Source of the DNA: WHSW01 sp036794585
GTDB taxonomy: Bacteria > Actinomycetota > Thermoleophilia > Solirubrobacterales > 70-9
Direction of reading: 5' to 3'
Assembly: GCA_036794585.1 (NCBI GenBank)
Contig: DAIRGH010000035.1
Span: 1-26,152, forward strand
Length of the DNA: 26,152 bases
Part shown: positions 14,988-22,812 of the stretch, in pieces
Numbering within the stretch: the stretch's first letter is position 1
How the letters are laid out: each line of letters begins with the position of its first letter
Made by a program: the position numbers and the translations under genes
Notes under the pieces: model-generated
Told to the model about the DNA's origin: nothing
Database searches by the model: none
The model's input: only the letters and a program-made list of their open reading frames with translations

Positions 14988-16453
14988 ACCGGCCGATCGT
15001 CCGCATCTACGTGCTCGTGCTGCTGCTGTTCACGACGCTCGTCTACTTCACCTCGAAGTGGGCCGTCTTCGACGCCGACGACCTCGAGGCGAAGACCGCC
15101 AACCGGCGGCCGTTGATCGAGGAGCAGCAGATCCCCCGCGGCTCGATCACGACCGTTGACGGGGTGCTGGTGGCCGAGAGCAACCCGGTCGGCGGTGGGC
15201 GGCGCCCGGTGTATGTGCGCAACTACCCGCAGGGATCGCTGTTCGCCCACCCGGTGGGCTACAGCTTCGTCGACCTCGAACGCACCGGGATCGAGCTGGC
15301 CGAGAACGACCTGCTGATCGGCGAGGAGAACGAGTTCGCGACGATCATCGACCAGCTCCGCGACCAGGAGCCCGAGGGTGCCGACATCACCCTGACGATC
15401 GACGCCGAGGCGCAGCGGATCGCCACCCAGGGACTTCAGGAAGCGGTGACCGACCCCGACAGCCCCGGCGGAGCGCTGGTCGCGATCGAGCCCTCCACAG
15501 GCGCCGTGCGGGCAATGGCCTCGGTGCCGGGCTTCGACCCGAACCTCGCGCAGGACGACCAGGAGTTCGCCCCCCTGCGTACCGCCGCGGGGTCGCCGCT
15601 GCTCAACCGGGCGACGCAGGCCACCTACCCACCGGGGTCGACGATGAAGGTCGTCACCGCGGCGGCGGCGCTCGACTCCGGCGAGTTCGAGCCCGACTCG
15701 GTCTTGAACGCCGACTCGCCGATCGAGATCAGCGGAGTGCCGCTGGAGAACGCCGGCGGCGAGCCGTTCGGCGACATCGACATGACCACCGCGCTCACGA
15801 ACTCGGTCAACACCTACTGGGCCCAGGTGGGCGAGGAGCTCGGTACCGAGACGATGGTCGAGTACATGGAGCGGTTCGGGTTCTACGCCGATCCCGAGCT
15901 CGACTATCCCGACGACCAGATGAGGGCCAGCGGCGTCTACAGCGGTGACCGGCTCGTGCGCGACGACTTCGACGTCGGGCGCGTCGCCATCGGCCAGGGA
16001 GGCGAGGAGGGGCAGATCCTGGCGTCGGCGACCCAGATGGCCGAGGTCGCGGCGACGGTCGCCAACGACGGCACGCTGATGGAGCCGACCTTCCTGCAGG
16101 AGGCGAAGGACCCGGACGGCCGCGTGATCGAGGAGCTCGGCGATGGCGACGAGCAGGAGGAGGTGATCTCCGAGGAGACCGCTGCCGAGCTGACCGACAT
16201 GATGACCAGCGTCACCCGCGAGGGCACGGCATCCGGCCTCTCAGTCGACGGCGTGGAGTTCGCGGGCAAGACCGGCACTGCGGAGATCGACCTCGAGGGC
16301 ACCAACCAACCCTGGTTCATCGCCTTCGCCCCTTCCCAGGATCCGCAGATCGCCGTCGCGGCAACGATCGAGCGTTGCCAGGGCTGCTTCGGCGGCGAGA
16401 CAGCAGGCCCGATCGCGACCGCGGTGATGGAGAGCCTGCTGGCGGGCGGATGA
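14984..16453 (+). CDS. pbpA: class B penicillin-binding protein PbpA
   Basis: A 489-residue DD-transpeptidase anchored by one N-terminal helix (about 6-24). The active-site motifs are intact: STMK (219-222, nucleophile Ser219), SVN (274-276) and KTGT (429-432). The N-terminal part is a short dimerisation/pedestal region (IPRGSITTVDGVLVAES) typical of mycobacterial PbpA and much smaller than in PBP2 or FtsI. The GTG start overlaps the rodA stop in GTGA, so the polymerase and transpeptidase are translationally coupled, and it overlaps pknB in ATGA at its end. In mycobacteria PbpA is a substrate of PknB. A Cys-x-x-Cys (465-468) near the C-terminus is outside the cell and could form a disulfide. 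Confidence 0.95.
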   Translation: MNRPIVRIYVLVLLLFTTLVYFTSKWAVFDADDLEAKTANRRPLIEEQQIPRGSITTVDGVLVAESNPVGGGRRPVYVRNYPQGSLFAHPVGYSFVDLERTGIELAENDLLIGEENEFATIIDQLRDQEPEGADITLTIDAEAQRIATQGLQEAVTDPDSPGGALVAIEPSTGAVRAMASVPGFDPNLAQDDQEFAPLRTAAGSPLLNRATQATYPPGSTMKVVTAAAALDSGEFEPDSVLNADSPIEISGVPLENAGGEPFGDIDMTTALTNSVNTYWAQVGEELGTETMVEYMERFGFYADPELDYPDDQMRASGVYSGDRLVRDDFDVGRVAIGQGGEEGQILASATQMAEVAATVANDGTLMEPTFLQEAKDPDGRVIEELGDGDEQEEVISEETAAELTDMMTSVTREGTASGLSVDGVEFAGKTGTAEIDLEGTNQPWFIAFAPSQDPQIAVAATIERCQGCFGGETAGPIATAVMESLLAGG

Positions 16454-18288
16454 GGCTCGAAGAGGGACAGAGGGTCGGCGACCGCTACGTGCTGAGGAGC
16501 CGCCTGGGAAGCGGCGGGATGGCCGACGTCTGGCTTGCCGACGACGAGATGCTCGACCGGCCGGTGGCGCTCAAGTTCCTGCACGAGCGCTTCGCCCAGG
16601 ACCGGCAGTTCGTCGAGCGCTTCCGTCGCGAGGCCCAGGCCGCCGCCGGGCTGCAGCATCCGAACGTGGTCGGCGTCTATGACCGCGGCGAGGAGGACGG
16701 CCGGCACTGGATCGCGATGGAGTACGTGGAGGGGGCCGCGCTCAATGACCTGATCACCCGCGGCCTGAGCATCGGCGAGGCGGTCGAGATCGTCCGCCAG
16801 GTGCTCACGGGTGCCCGCTTCGCCCACGAGCGCGGGATCGTGCACCGCGACCTGAAGCCCCAGAACGTGCTCGTTGACCGCGAGGGTCGCGCTCGGGTCG
16901 CCGACTTCGGCATCGCCCGTGCCGGCGTTTCGGAGATCACGCAGACCGGCTCGGTGCTCGGGACCGCGCAGTACCTCTCGCCCGAGCAGGCGCAGGGTCT
17001 GGAGGTGACCGCGACCTCAGACCTCTACTCGATCGGGGTGATGCTCTACGAGGGCCTCACCGGCCACGTGCCCTTCGAGGCCGACACTCCGGTCGCGGTG
17101 GCGCTGAAGCAGGTCTCCGAGCGCCCCCGGCCCCCGTCCCAGCTCAACCCGCACGTCCCGCGGGCGCTCGACGCGGTCGTGCTGAAAGCGCTGGCAAAGG
17201 ATCCGGCCGACCGGTTTCAGACGGCGAACGAGTTCCTCAGCGCGCTGGACGCGGCCGAGGCGGATCCGTCGGGCGCGACGTTCGGCACCGCCGCCTATCC
17301 GCCATTCGCGGTCGATGACCACGAAGAGCCCGAGCGCGGGTGGCTTACCCGCAACCGACTGCTCGTGCTGGCCGCGATCCTCCTGCTTGCTGCGGCGATG
17401 GTGGCGTTCGCGCTGACGCGCGCAGACCAGGTCACGGTGCCGCCCGCGATCGGCAAGTCGGTGACCGAGGCTCAGGCGCTGCTCGAGCGCGAGGGCTTCG
17501 ACGTCTCGCTGTCGCCGGTCGAGAGCTGCGAGAACGCGGACACCGTGATCGAGCAGGACCCACCTGCCGGCACCGAGGCCGACGAGGGCTCGACCGTGAA
17601 CCTCACCGTCAGCCTGGGGCAGTCGGTGAGGGTTCCCGACGTGGTCGGCGCGAGCGTCGCCGACGCGACCAAGGAGCTCGAGCAAGAGCAGCTGTTGGTG
17701 ACAGAGCAGCAACGCTCGTCGCCGAAGAGACCCGGCACCGTCGTCGCCACCCAGCCGGCGGCGAACGAGGAGGTCCCCTGCCAGTCCGAGGTCACGGTGT
17801 TCGTCTCCAAGGGTGTCAACCTGATCACGCTGCCGGACTTCGTCGGGCTGCAGCAGGAGGACGCCGAGGCGCAGCTCGACGATCTCGGGCTGATCGCCAA
17901 CGTCGACACCCGCGACGCCGACGAGCCGCAGGGAACAGTGATCGACCAGAGTCCAACGGCGGGCTCGCAGCTGAAGCGAAACGACACGGTCAGGATCGTC
18001 GTCTCCAGCGGCGCCGGCTCGATCATCGTGCCAAACGTGGTCGGGCAGCCGAGCGATACCGCGATCTCACAGCTCGAGGATCTGGGCGTCGACGTCGACG
18101 TCGAGCGCCAGGAGACCGACGTGCGCAGCGAAGATGACCGGGTGCTCGAGCAGGCGCCGCCGGCGAACACCAGGGTCCGCGAGGGCGACACGGTGACGAT
18201 CTTCGTCGGCGAGTTCGTCGAGCCCGAGCCGACCACGACCACGACGACGACGACGAGCCCGACGACGACCACCACCCCAAAGCGATGA
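16450..18288 (+). CDS. pknB: PASTA-domain Ser/Thr protein kinase PknB
   Basis: A 612-residue transmembrane kinase. The cytosolic kinase domain (about 12-270) has GSGGMA (20-25), Lys42, HRDLKPQN (132-139), DFG (152-154), an activation loop with candidate phosphothreonines (SEITQTGSVLGT) and SPEQ. One membrane helix (about 304-322) leads to four extracellular PASTA domains (about 326-389, 392-455, 457-520 and 524-588), each opening with a VPxxxG-like motif (VPPAIG, VPDVVG, LPDFVG, VPNVVG), which bind muropeptides and lipid II in related kinases. A Thr/Pro-rich tail (593-612) follows. Single cysteines lie in PASTA1 (360) and PASTA2 (444). The start codon overlaps the pbpA stop and is supported by the RLEEGQRVGDRYVL onset; an upstream in-frame extension would lie inside pbpA. 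No pknA is present, so this is the operon's only kinase. Confidence 0.96.
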   Translation: MRLEEGQRVGDRYVLRSRLGSGGMADVWLADDEMLDRPVALKFLHERFAQDRQFVERFRREAQAAAGLQHPNVVGVYDRGEEDGRHWIAMEYVEGAALNDLITRGLSIGEAVEIVRQVLTGARFAHERGIVHRDLKPQNVLVDREGRARVADFGIARAGVSEITQTGSVLGTAQYLSPEQAQGLEVTATSDLYSIGVMLYEGLTGHVPFEADTPVAVALKQVSERPRPPSQLNPHVPRALDAVVLKALAKDPADRFQTANEFLSALDAAEADPSGATFGTAAYPPFAVDDHEEPERGWLTRNRLLVLAAILLLAAAMVAFALTRADQVTVPPAIGKSVTEAQALLEREGFDVSLSPVESCENADTVIEQDPPAGTEADEGSTVNLTVSLGQSVRVPDVVGASVADATKELEQEQLLVTEQQRSSPKRPGTVVATQPAANEEVPCQSEVTVFVSKGVNLITLPDFVGLQQEDAEAQLDDLGLIANVDTRDADEPQGTVIDQSPTAGSQLKRNDTVRIVVSSGAGSIIVPNVVGQPSDTAISQLEDLGVDVDVERQETDVRSEDDRVLEQAPPANTRVREGDTVTIFVGEFVEPEPTTTTTTTTSPTTTTTPKR

Positions 18289-19274
18289 AGATCGCGCTGA
18301 TCCTCGGCGGTCGTTCCTCCGAGCACGAGATCTCGCTGCAATCGGGCGCCTCGGTCGCGGCCGGCCTGCGCGACGCGGGCCACGAGGTTGTCGAGGTCCT
18401 GATCGACCAGCAGGGCCGCTGGCTCTCAGACGGCGAGGAGGTCGAGCTGCGCGCCGCGGGCGGCCTGCTCGGCTGCGACGTCGCCTTTCCCGTTCTGCAC
18501 GGGCCGTTCGGCGAGGACGGCACCGTCCAGGGATTGCTCGAGGTGCTCGACCTGCCCTACGCGGGTCCGAGTGTGCTCTCAGCCGCGGTCACCCTCGACA
18601 AGCTGGTCTGCAAGCGATTGCTCGCGTTCCACGGCCTGCCCCAGGTCGAGTTCGCCGAGGTCGGCGAGGACGGCTGGCGCGAGCACGTCGGCGCGATGCC
18701 GCGACCGCTGTGGGTGAAGCCGTCGCGGCTCGGCTCGAGCGTCGGCATCTCGCGCGTGTCGAACCCCGAGCAGGAGCTCGATCAGGCAATCGAGCTGGCC
18801 GCGGGACATGACCCGCGGGTGATCGTCGAGGCCGACGCCGGCGGCCGCGAGGTCGAGTGCTCTGTGCTCGGCAACTCGGGGATCGGCGACGACGCCAGCG
18901 TCGAGACCTCGCTTCCCGGAGCGATCGTCACCAAGGCCTCGGACTGGTACGACTTCGAGTCCAAGTACTCAGCCGGCGGCATGGAACTGATCGTCCCGCC
19001 GCCGCTCGACGACGACGTCACAGCGAGGGTCCGCGAACTCGCCGCGACCGTGTTTCGCACCGTCGGGGGCACCGGTTATGCGCGCTGTGACTTCTTCGTC
19101 CGCGACGACGGCGAGGTGCTCGTCAACGAGATCAACATGATCCCGGGATTCACCGCGACCAGCGTCTTCGGCAAGCTCTTCGAGGCCAGCGGCCTGCCCT
19201 ACCCGGCGCTCTGCGAGCGGTTGGTCGAGCTGGCGCTTGACCGCCACCGTCGCGAGCGTGAGTATCGCTTCTAA
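18285..19274 (+). CDS. ddl: D-alanine--D-alanine ligase
   Basis: An ATP-grasp ligase of 329 residues that makes the D-Ala-D-Ala end of the peptidoglycan stem. Landmarks: GGRSSEHEISLQSG at the N-terminus with Glu15, HGPFGEDGT (72-80), the ATP-binding Lys145 and GSSVG (150-154), WYDFESKY (221-228) with the tyrosine that marks D-Ala rather than D-lactate specificity, and the metal/product loop NEINMIPGFT (281-290). The product is therefore normal, vancomycin-sensitive D-Ala-D-Ala. Its ATG overlaps the pknB stop (ATGA), which places precursor supply under the same translation unit as the muropeptide-sensing kinase. In most bacteria ddl lies in or near the dcw/murF region, so this placement is notable. 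Confidence 0.95.
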   Translation: MKIALILGGRSSEHEISLQSGASVAAGLRDAGHEVVEVLIDQQGRWLSDGEEVELRAAGGLLGCDVAFPVLHGPFGEDGTVQGLLEVLDLPYAGPSVLSAAVTLDKLVCKRLLAFHGLPQVEFAEVGEDGWREHVGAMPRPLWVKPSRLGSSVGISRVSNPEQELDQAIELAAGHDPRVIVEADAGGREVECSVLGNSGIGDDASVETSLPGAIVTKASDWYDFESKYSAGGMELIVPPPLDDDVTARVRELAATVFRTVGGTGYARCDFFVRDDGEVLVNEINMIPGFTATSVFGKLFEASGLPYPALCERLVELALDRHRREREYRF

Positions 19275-19276
19275 CC

Positions 19277-19546
19277 GTGCTCAAGCAGTTCAACGCGACG
19301 CTGCGGAAGAACCCTGGCAAGGGCGGCTGGACGTGCGTCCACATGCCGGACTCAGTCGAGTTCTTCGGCACGCGCGGCCTGGTCAAGGTGCGAGGCACGA
19401 TCGACGGGCACCCGTTTCAGAGCTCGTTCATGGCGCTCGGGGACGGAACCCACATGCTTCCCGTCAAGGCCGACGTCCGCAAGGCGATCGGCAAGGAGGC
19501 GGGTGACGATGTGGTGGTACGCCTTGACGAGCGCCTCGAGCACTGA
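19277..19546 (+). CDS. DUF1905 domain protein
   Basis: An 89-residue protein matching DUF1905 by pattern (FNATLRKNPGKGGWTCVHMP, RGLVKVRGTIDGHPFQSSFMALGDGTHMLPVKADVRKAIGKEAGDDV). The fold in this family is a small beta-barrel; no catalytic role is established. The GTG start lies two bases after the ddl stop with no ribosome-binding sequence of its own, so it is probably translated by coupling as the last gene of the operon. No signal or membrane segment is present. It converges on a small minus-strand gene five bases later. Confidence 0.82.
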   Translation: MLKQFNATLRKNPGKGGWTCVHMPDSVEFFGTRGLVKVRGTIDGHPFQSSFMALGDGTHMLPVKADVRKAIGKEAGDDVVVRLDERLEH

Positions 19547-19551
19547 ATTCG

Positions 19552-19761
19552 CTAGGGGCTGAGCTGGTACTCCTCCGCTGCGGCAGGGGAGGAGTCCGGT
19601 TCCGGCTTCAGCGGAGCTGCCGGCCGCGCCCGATCCGGTGTCTGCACCGCCGGCTCGGGGTGCGGTGACTCATCGCCGGTCGCTGCACCCAGGGCGTAGC
19701 CCGCTCCCGCCGCCACCAGCAGCGAGATCAGGAGTGCGCCGACTCGTATCCGCGGGTCCAC
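19552..19761 (-). CDS. small membrane-anchored Pro/Glu-rich protein
   Basis: A 69-residue protein with one hydrophobic segment (about 7-26, VGALLISLLVAAGAGYALGA) after a short basic N-terminus, followed by a soluble tail rich in Pro, Ala, Glu and Asp (EPAVQTPDRARPAAPLKPEPDSSPAAAEE). I do not recognise a family. The membrane segment and disordered tail, the GTG start, and a promoter-like dyad about 55 bases upstream favour a real gene. Codons are GC-ending like its neighbours. It is divergent from the YCII-family gene. It could be a small wall-spanning linker; this is a guess. Confidence 0.5.
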   Translation of the reverse strand: MDPRIRVGALLISLLVAAGAGYALGAATGDESPHPEPAVQTPDRARPAAPLKPEPDSSPAAAEEYQLSP

Positions 19762-19812
19762 GGCCGTTGGAACCGCGCCGGAGGCCGGAAGTGGCGCTTT
19801 CTGCGAGCGCGG

Positions 19813-19832
19813 GTACCGATTCTAGGTACGGT
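19813..19832. promoter_or_regulatory. dyad over overlapping divergent promoters
   Basis: GTACC (19813-19817) and GGTAC (19825-19829) form an inverted repeat with a seven-base spacer. The spacer contains TAGAAT on the minus strand (19819-19824), a good -10 for the small gene starting at 19761. TACGGT on the plus strand (19827-19832) could be the -10 for the YCII gene at 19902. A protein bound to the dyad would cover both. Confidence 0.4.
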
Positions 19833-19901
19833 CGACGGAACGGTCTATTGGGGCGGGCGGCGTTCGTCGTACAGGCGACCAACCCCAAAGAGGAGGACGC
19901 G

Positions 19902-20261
19902 ATGAAGTACATGCTGCTTATTCATCAGGGAACGACGCCGACGCCGCGATCGCCGGACGAGTGGGAGCGGCTCTCGCCGGAGGAGCAACGGGAGGTCTTT
20001 TCGGCCTACAAGGCGGTCAACGACACTCCCGGCGTGACGCCGGGTCAGCAACTCGACGAGCCCGAGAACGCGAAGACCGTCACGGTCAAGGACGGAGAGA
20101 CTCTCGTCACCGACGGTCCGTTCGTGGAGACCAAGGAGGCGCTCGGCGGCTACCTGTTCTTCGAGGCCGACGACCTCGACGCGGCGGTCGCCCTGGCCGC
20201 CCGCATCCCCGCGGCCCGTATGGGCGGCGCGATCGAGGTTCGCCCGATCGTCGAGCGGTAG
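19902..20261 (+). CDS. YCII-related (DGPF domain) protein
   Basis: A 119-residue cytosolic protein of the YCII-like/DGPF family. It begins MKYMLLIHQGTT and carries the hallmark LVTDGPFVETKEALGGYLFFEADDLDAAVALAARIP, followed by GAIEVRPI. The fold is a ferredoxin-like dimer, related to muconolactone isomerase-type barrels; most members have no known reaction and many lie near ECF sigma factors, which I do not see here. I chose the ATG at 19902 because AGAGGAGG lies just upstream (19889-19896); a longer open frame from 19638 covers the intergenic region and the opposite gene and is not credible. It is convergent with the downstream kinase. Confidence 0.9.
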   Translation: MKYMLLIHQGTTPTPRSPDEWERLSPEEQREVFSAYKAVNDTPGVTPGQQLDEPENAKTVTVKDGETLVTDGPFVETKEALGGYLFFEADDLDAAVALAARIPAARMGGAIEVRPIVER

Positions 20262-20279
20262 TCGCCGGACCGGTGGCGC

Positions 20280-21794
20280 TCAGGTGCCGGTGAGGCTGAC
20301 CTCGGAGATCTCGACCTTGTACTCGCCCGGGCTCCCGGTCAGCCGCGTGATCCAGATCAGGTAGTAGAGGGAGGGCTCGGGAACCTCGAGCTCGATCTGG
20401 GCGTCGTCGGCGGCGTCCGCGATCGTGCCCACGGGCTCGCCCCACCCCTCCAGGTCGGTGGGCGGCCCGTCGGCCGCGGCGTAGATCTCCGCGTCCCAGC
20501 CTCCTTCGACCGTGCCGATCGAGAGCTGCGTCCCCTGGACCGGCTCGTCGGCCTCGACCACGAGGCCGACGCCCGGCTTGTTCGCCGCCACCTCGACGAC
20601 CGGATCAGCCGTGTACTCCTCGGTCGGCCAGGCTGTGGCGAGATCGCCGTCGGTTGCCAGCTCGACCTCGTCCGGATGCTCGACGTTGTCGCCGAGCGGG
20701 TCGAAGTCCCGAGCGGCGGTGACCTTCACCTCCGAGCCGACCACCGGGCCATCCCCGCCTCCTCCGTTGCCACCCTCGTCATCCCCCGCAATCCCGGCGA
20801 TGATCAGAGCGGCGGCCGTTCCGGCCAGGACGAGCAGGATTCCCGCGATCGAGACGCGACGTGGGGTGATCAGCCGGTGCCGGTGCGAGACCGAGTCGAG
20901 GACGGTCGTCGCCTCGCCGGTCGCGCGGCCCGCGCGGGCGACCTCGACGTCGAGCGCGTGCTCGAGGTCGACGAGCATGGTCGCCATGTCCGGGTAGCGC
21001 TTGTCGGGCTTCTTCTCGGTCGAGCGCTCGATCACCGCTGCGAGCGCCGAGGAGACCTCGGGGCGGCGCTTCTGCACGTTCGGCATTCGCTCGCTTACGT
21101 GCTTCATCGCCACGCCGACGAGGTTCTCGGCCTTGAAAGGGACGTCGCCGGTGAGCATCTCGAACAGCAGCACCCCGAGCGAGTAGATGTCGGAGCGGGC
21201 GTCGCACTCGTGTCCCATCGCCTGCTCGGGGGAGACGTAGTCGGTGGTGCCGAGCACCCGGCCCGTCTTGGTGAGCCCGTCGGACTCGAGCTCGCGGGCG
21301 ATCCCGAAGTCGGTCACCTTGGCGCGCCCTTCGGCGTCGATGAGCACGTTCTGGGGCTTTACGTCGCGGTGCACCAGTCGCCGCAGGTGCGCCGCCTGCA
21401 GCCCGCGTCCGACCTCGATCGCGTAGGCCGCCGCCTCGTCGAGCGGCAGCTTGCCCATCCGCTCGATCCGGTGCTTGAGCGTCTCTCCCTCGACGTACTC
21501 GAAGACGATGTAAGGGCGACCGCCGTCCTCGCCGGCGTCGATGACCGCGACCACGTTGGGGTGAGAGACCTGCGCCACGGCCCGCGCCTCGCGCCGGAAA
21601 CGCTCGATCTGGTCGGGCTGGTCGGAGATCTCCCGATGCAGCACCTTCGCCGCCACCCAGCGCTCGAGCGTCTCGTCGCGCGCCAGGTAGACGGTCGACA
21701 TGCCGCCGCTGCCGAGCTTCTGCTCGAGCCGGTAGCGACCCGAGAGCACCGTGCCGGTGAGCACACCGGGCGTCCCTGTCGTCGCGTCCGTCAT
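20280..21794 (-). CDS. Ser/Thr protein kinase with discoidin-like ectodomain
   Basis: A 504-residue transmembrane Hanks-type kinase. The kinase domain (about 20-281) has GSGGMS (28-33), Lys50, HRDVKPQN (142-149), DFG (162-164), an activation loop with several threonines (LTKTGRVLGTTDY) and SPEQ. A single membrane helix (about 314-335) and a Gly/Asp linker lead to an extracellular beta-rich domain (about 351-504). That domain starts ARDFDPLGDNVEHPDEVELATDGD and continues with TAWPTEEY, the pattern of the galactose-binding-like (F5/8 type C, discoidin) domain also seen at the C-terminus of actinobacterial MviN/MurJ. It lacks PASTA repeats. A sugar or glycopeptide ligand is plausible but unproven. 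It is divergent from a lipoprotein gene 85 bases away. Confidence 0.92.
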   Translation of the reverse strand: MTDATTGTPGVLTGTVLSGRYRLEQKLGSGGMSTVYLARDETLERWVAAKVLHREISDQPDQIERFRREARAVAQVSHPNVVAVIDAGEDGGRPYIVFEYVEGETLKHRIERMGKLPLDEAAAYAIEVGRGLQAAHLRRLVHRDVKPQNVLIDAEGRAKVTDFGIARELESDGLTKTGRVLGTTDYVSPEQAMGHECDARSDIYSLGVLLFEMLTGDVPFKAENLVGVAMKHVSERMPNVQKRRPEVSSALAAVIERSTEKKPDKRYPDMATMLVDLEHALDVEVARAGRATGEATTVLDSVSHRHRLITPRRVSIAGILLVLAGTAAALIIAGIAGDDEGGNGGGGDGPVVGSEVKVTAARDFDPLGDNVEHPDEVELATDGDLATAWPTEEYTADPVVEVAANKPGVGLVVEADEPVQGTQLSIGTVEGGWDAEIYAAADGPPTDLEGWGEPVGTIADAADDAQIELEVPEPSLYYLIWITRLTGSPGEYKVEISEVSLTGT

Positions 21795-21879
21795 GCCGTC
21801 TCTATCTTCAACCCTCGCACAGCGTAGGCCTGCCTAGAACACTGTCTGCATGATGACCGTCGATCGAATGGGAGCCGTC

Positions 21880-22188
21880 TTGACCTCGAAGCTTCGCGCC
21901 CTAGCCGCCGCCGCCGTAGTCGTCCTCGCAATCGTCGCCGCGGGCTGCGGCAACACCGTCGACTCAGGCCAGATGGAAGAGGATCTGGCCACGCAGCTTT
22001 CCGAGCAGGCCGGCGTCGACGCCGCCGACGTCTCGGTCGACTGCCCTGACGACGAGGAGGCCGAGGAGGGCAACGAGTTCGACTGCACGCTCACCGCGCC
22101 CAACGGCGACGAGGTCACCGTCAACGTCACGATCACCGACGGCGGCGAGAGCTTCGAGGCCGAGGTTCCGGAGCAGCAGTTCGAGTAG
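21880..22188 (+). CDS. DUF4333-type lipoprotein
   Basis: A small exported lipoprotein, 102 residues from the TTG at 21880. The signal peptide has two positive charges, a long Ala/Val core and the lipobox AAGC, so cysteine is lipidated after cleavage. The mature part is acidic and has DVSVDCPDDEEAEEGNEFDCTL followed by GDEVTVNVTITDGG, the DUF4333 pattern with its conserved cysteine pair (a probable disulfide). ATG codons at 21850, 21853 and 21868 are in frame, but GGGAG at 21870-21874 is spaced five bases before the TTG and gives the shorter, more typical signal peptide. In actinobacteria such domains are often linked to Ser/Thr kinases, and here a kinase is divergently encoded, so a role as ligand or modulator is possible. 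It abuts the convergent DJ-1/PfpI gene. Confidence 0.82.
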   Translation: MTSKLRALAAAAVVVLAIVAAGCGNTVDSGQMEEDLATQLSEQAGVDAADVSVDCPDDEEAEEGNEFDCTLTAPNGDEVTVNVTITDGGESFEAEVPEQQFE

Positions 22189-22806
22189 CTAGACGAGTCC
22201 CCGGATCGCTTCGGCGAGCTCGGGCTCCTTCTCGGGCGACCCAGAGTCGAACGGCGGGTCGGGGTCGTACTCGATCCCGAGCTGGATCGCGCGGGCGACG
22301 TCGTTGCCCGCGACCAGCGCCGCGAGCCGCAGCGCCATGTCGATCCCGGAGGAGACGCCGGCGGCGGTGACGATCTTACCGTCGACGACGACCCGCTCCG
22401 CCACCGGCTCCGCGCCATAGGAGCGCAGTTCGTCGCGGTACGCCCAGTGGCTGGTCGCACGCTTGCCCTCGAGCACGCCCGCGGCGCCGAGTACCAGGGA
22501 ACCGGTGCACACCGAGGTCGTCCAGGTCGAGCCCTCGTGCGCGCCGCGAACCCAGTCGAGCACCTCGTCGTCTTCGAGCAGCGGCCGGTTTCCCTCTCCG
22601 CCGGGGACCAGCAGGATCTCTGGATCCGGCAGCTCGGCCAGGGTGAGGTCGGCGTGTAGCGCCAGCGCCCCGGTGTCGGTCCGCTTCGGCCCGGCCTCCT
22701 TGGCGACGAAGCTGAGCTCGGCGCCGGGCAGCCGCGAGAGCACCTCGTACGGCCCGACCGCGTCGAGGGCCGTGAGCTTGTCGAAGATGAGCAGCGCGAT
22801 CTTCAT
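22189..22806 (-). CDS. DJ-1/PfpI family protein
   Basis: A 205-residue cytosolic class I glutamine amidotransferase-like protein of the DJ-1/PfpI superfamily. The N-terminus (KIALLIFDKLTALDAVGPYEVL) and the nucleophile elbow TSVCTGSLVLGAAGVL, with Cys100 followed by His120 in RATSHW, are typical of the subgroup that includes isonitrile hydratase and the N-terminal domain of AraC-type regulators; no helix-turn-helix domain is attached. Asp15 matches the acidic position that activates the cysteine in this subgroup. The reaction cannot be predicted; hydratase, glyoxalase-like or chaperone roles occur. The ATG has a -10 six bases upstream, and GGAG is also present, so it is either leaderless or very short-leadered. 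It shares an interlocked promoter with the ceramidase-like gene. Confidence 0.9.
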   Translation of the reverse strand: MKIALLIFDKLTALDAVGPYEVLSRLPGAELSFVAKEAGPKRTDTGALALHADLTLAELPDPEILLVPGGEGNRPLLEDDEVLDWVRGAHEGSTWTTSVCTGSLVLGAAGVLEGKRATSHWAYRDELRSYGAEPVAERVVVDGKIVTAAGVSSGIDMALRLAALVAGNDVARAIQLGIEYDPDPPFDSGSPEKEPELAEAIRGLV

Positions 22807-22812
22807 CGCTCC

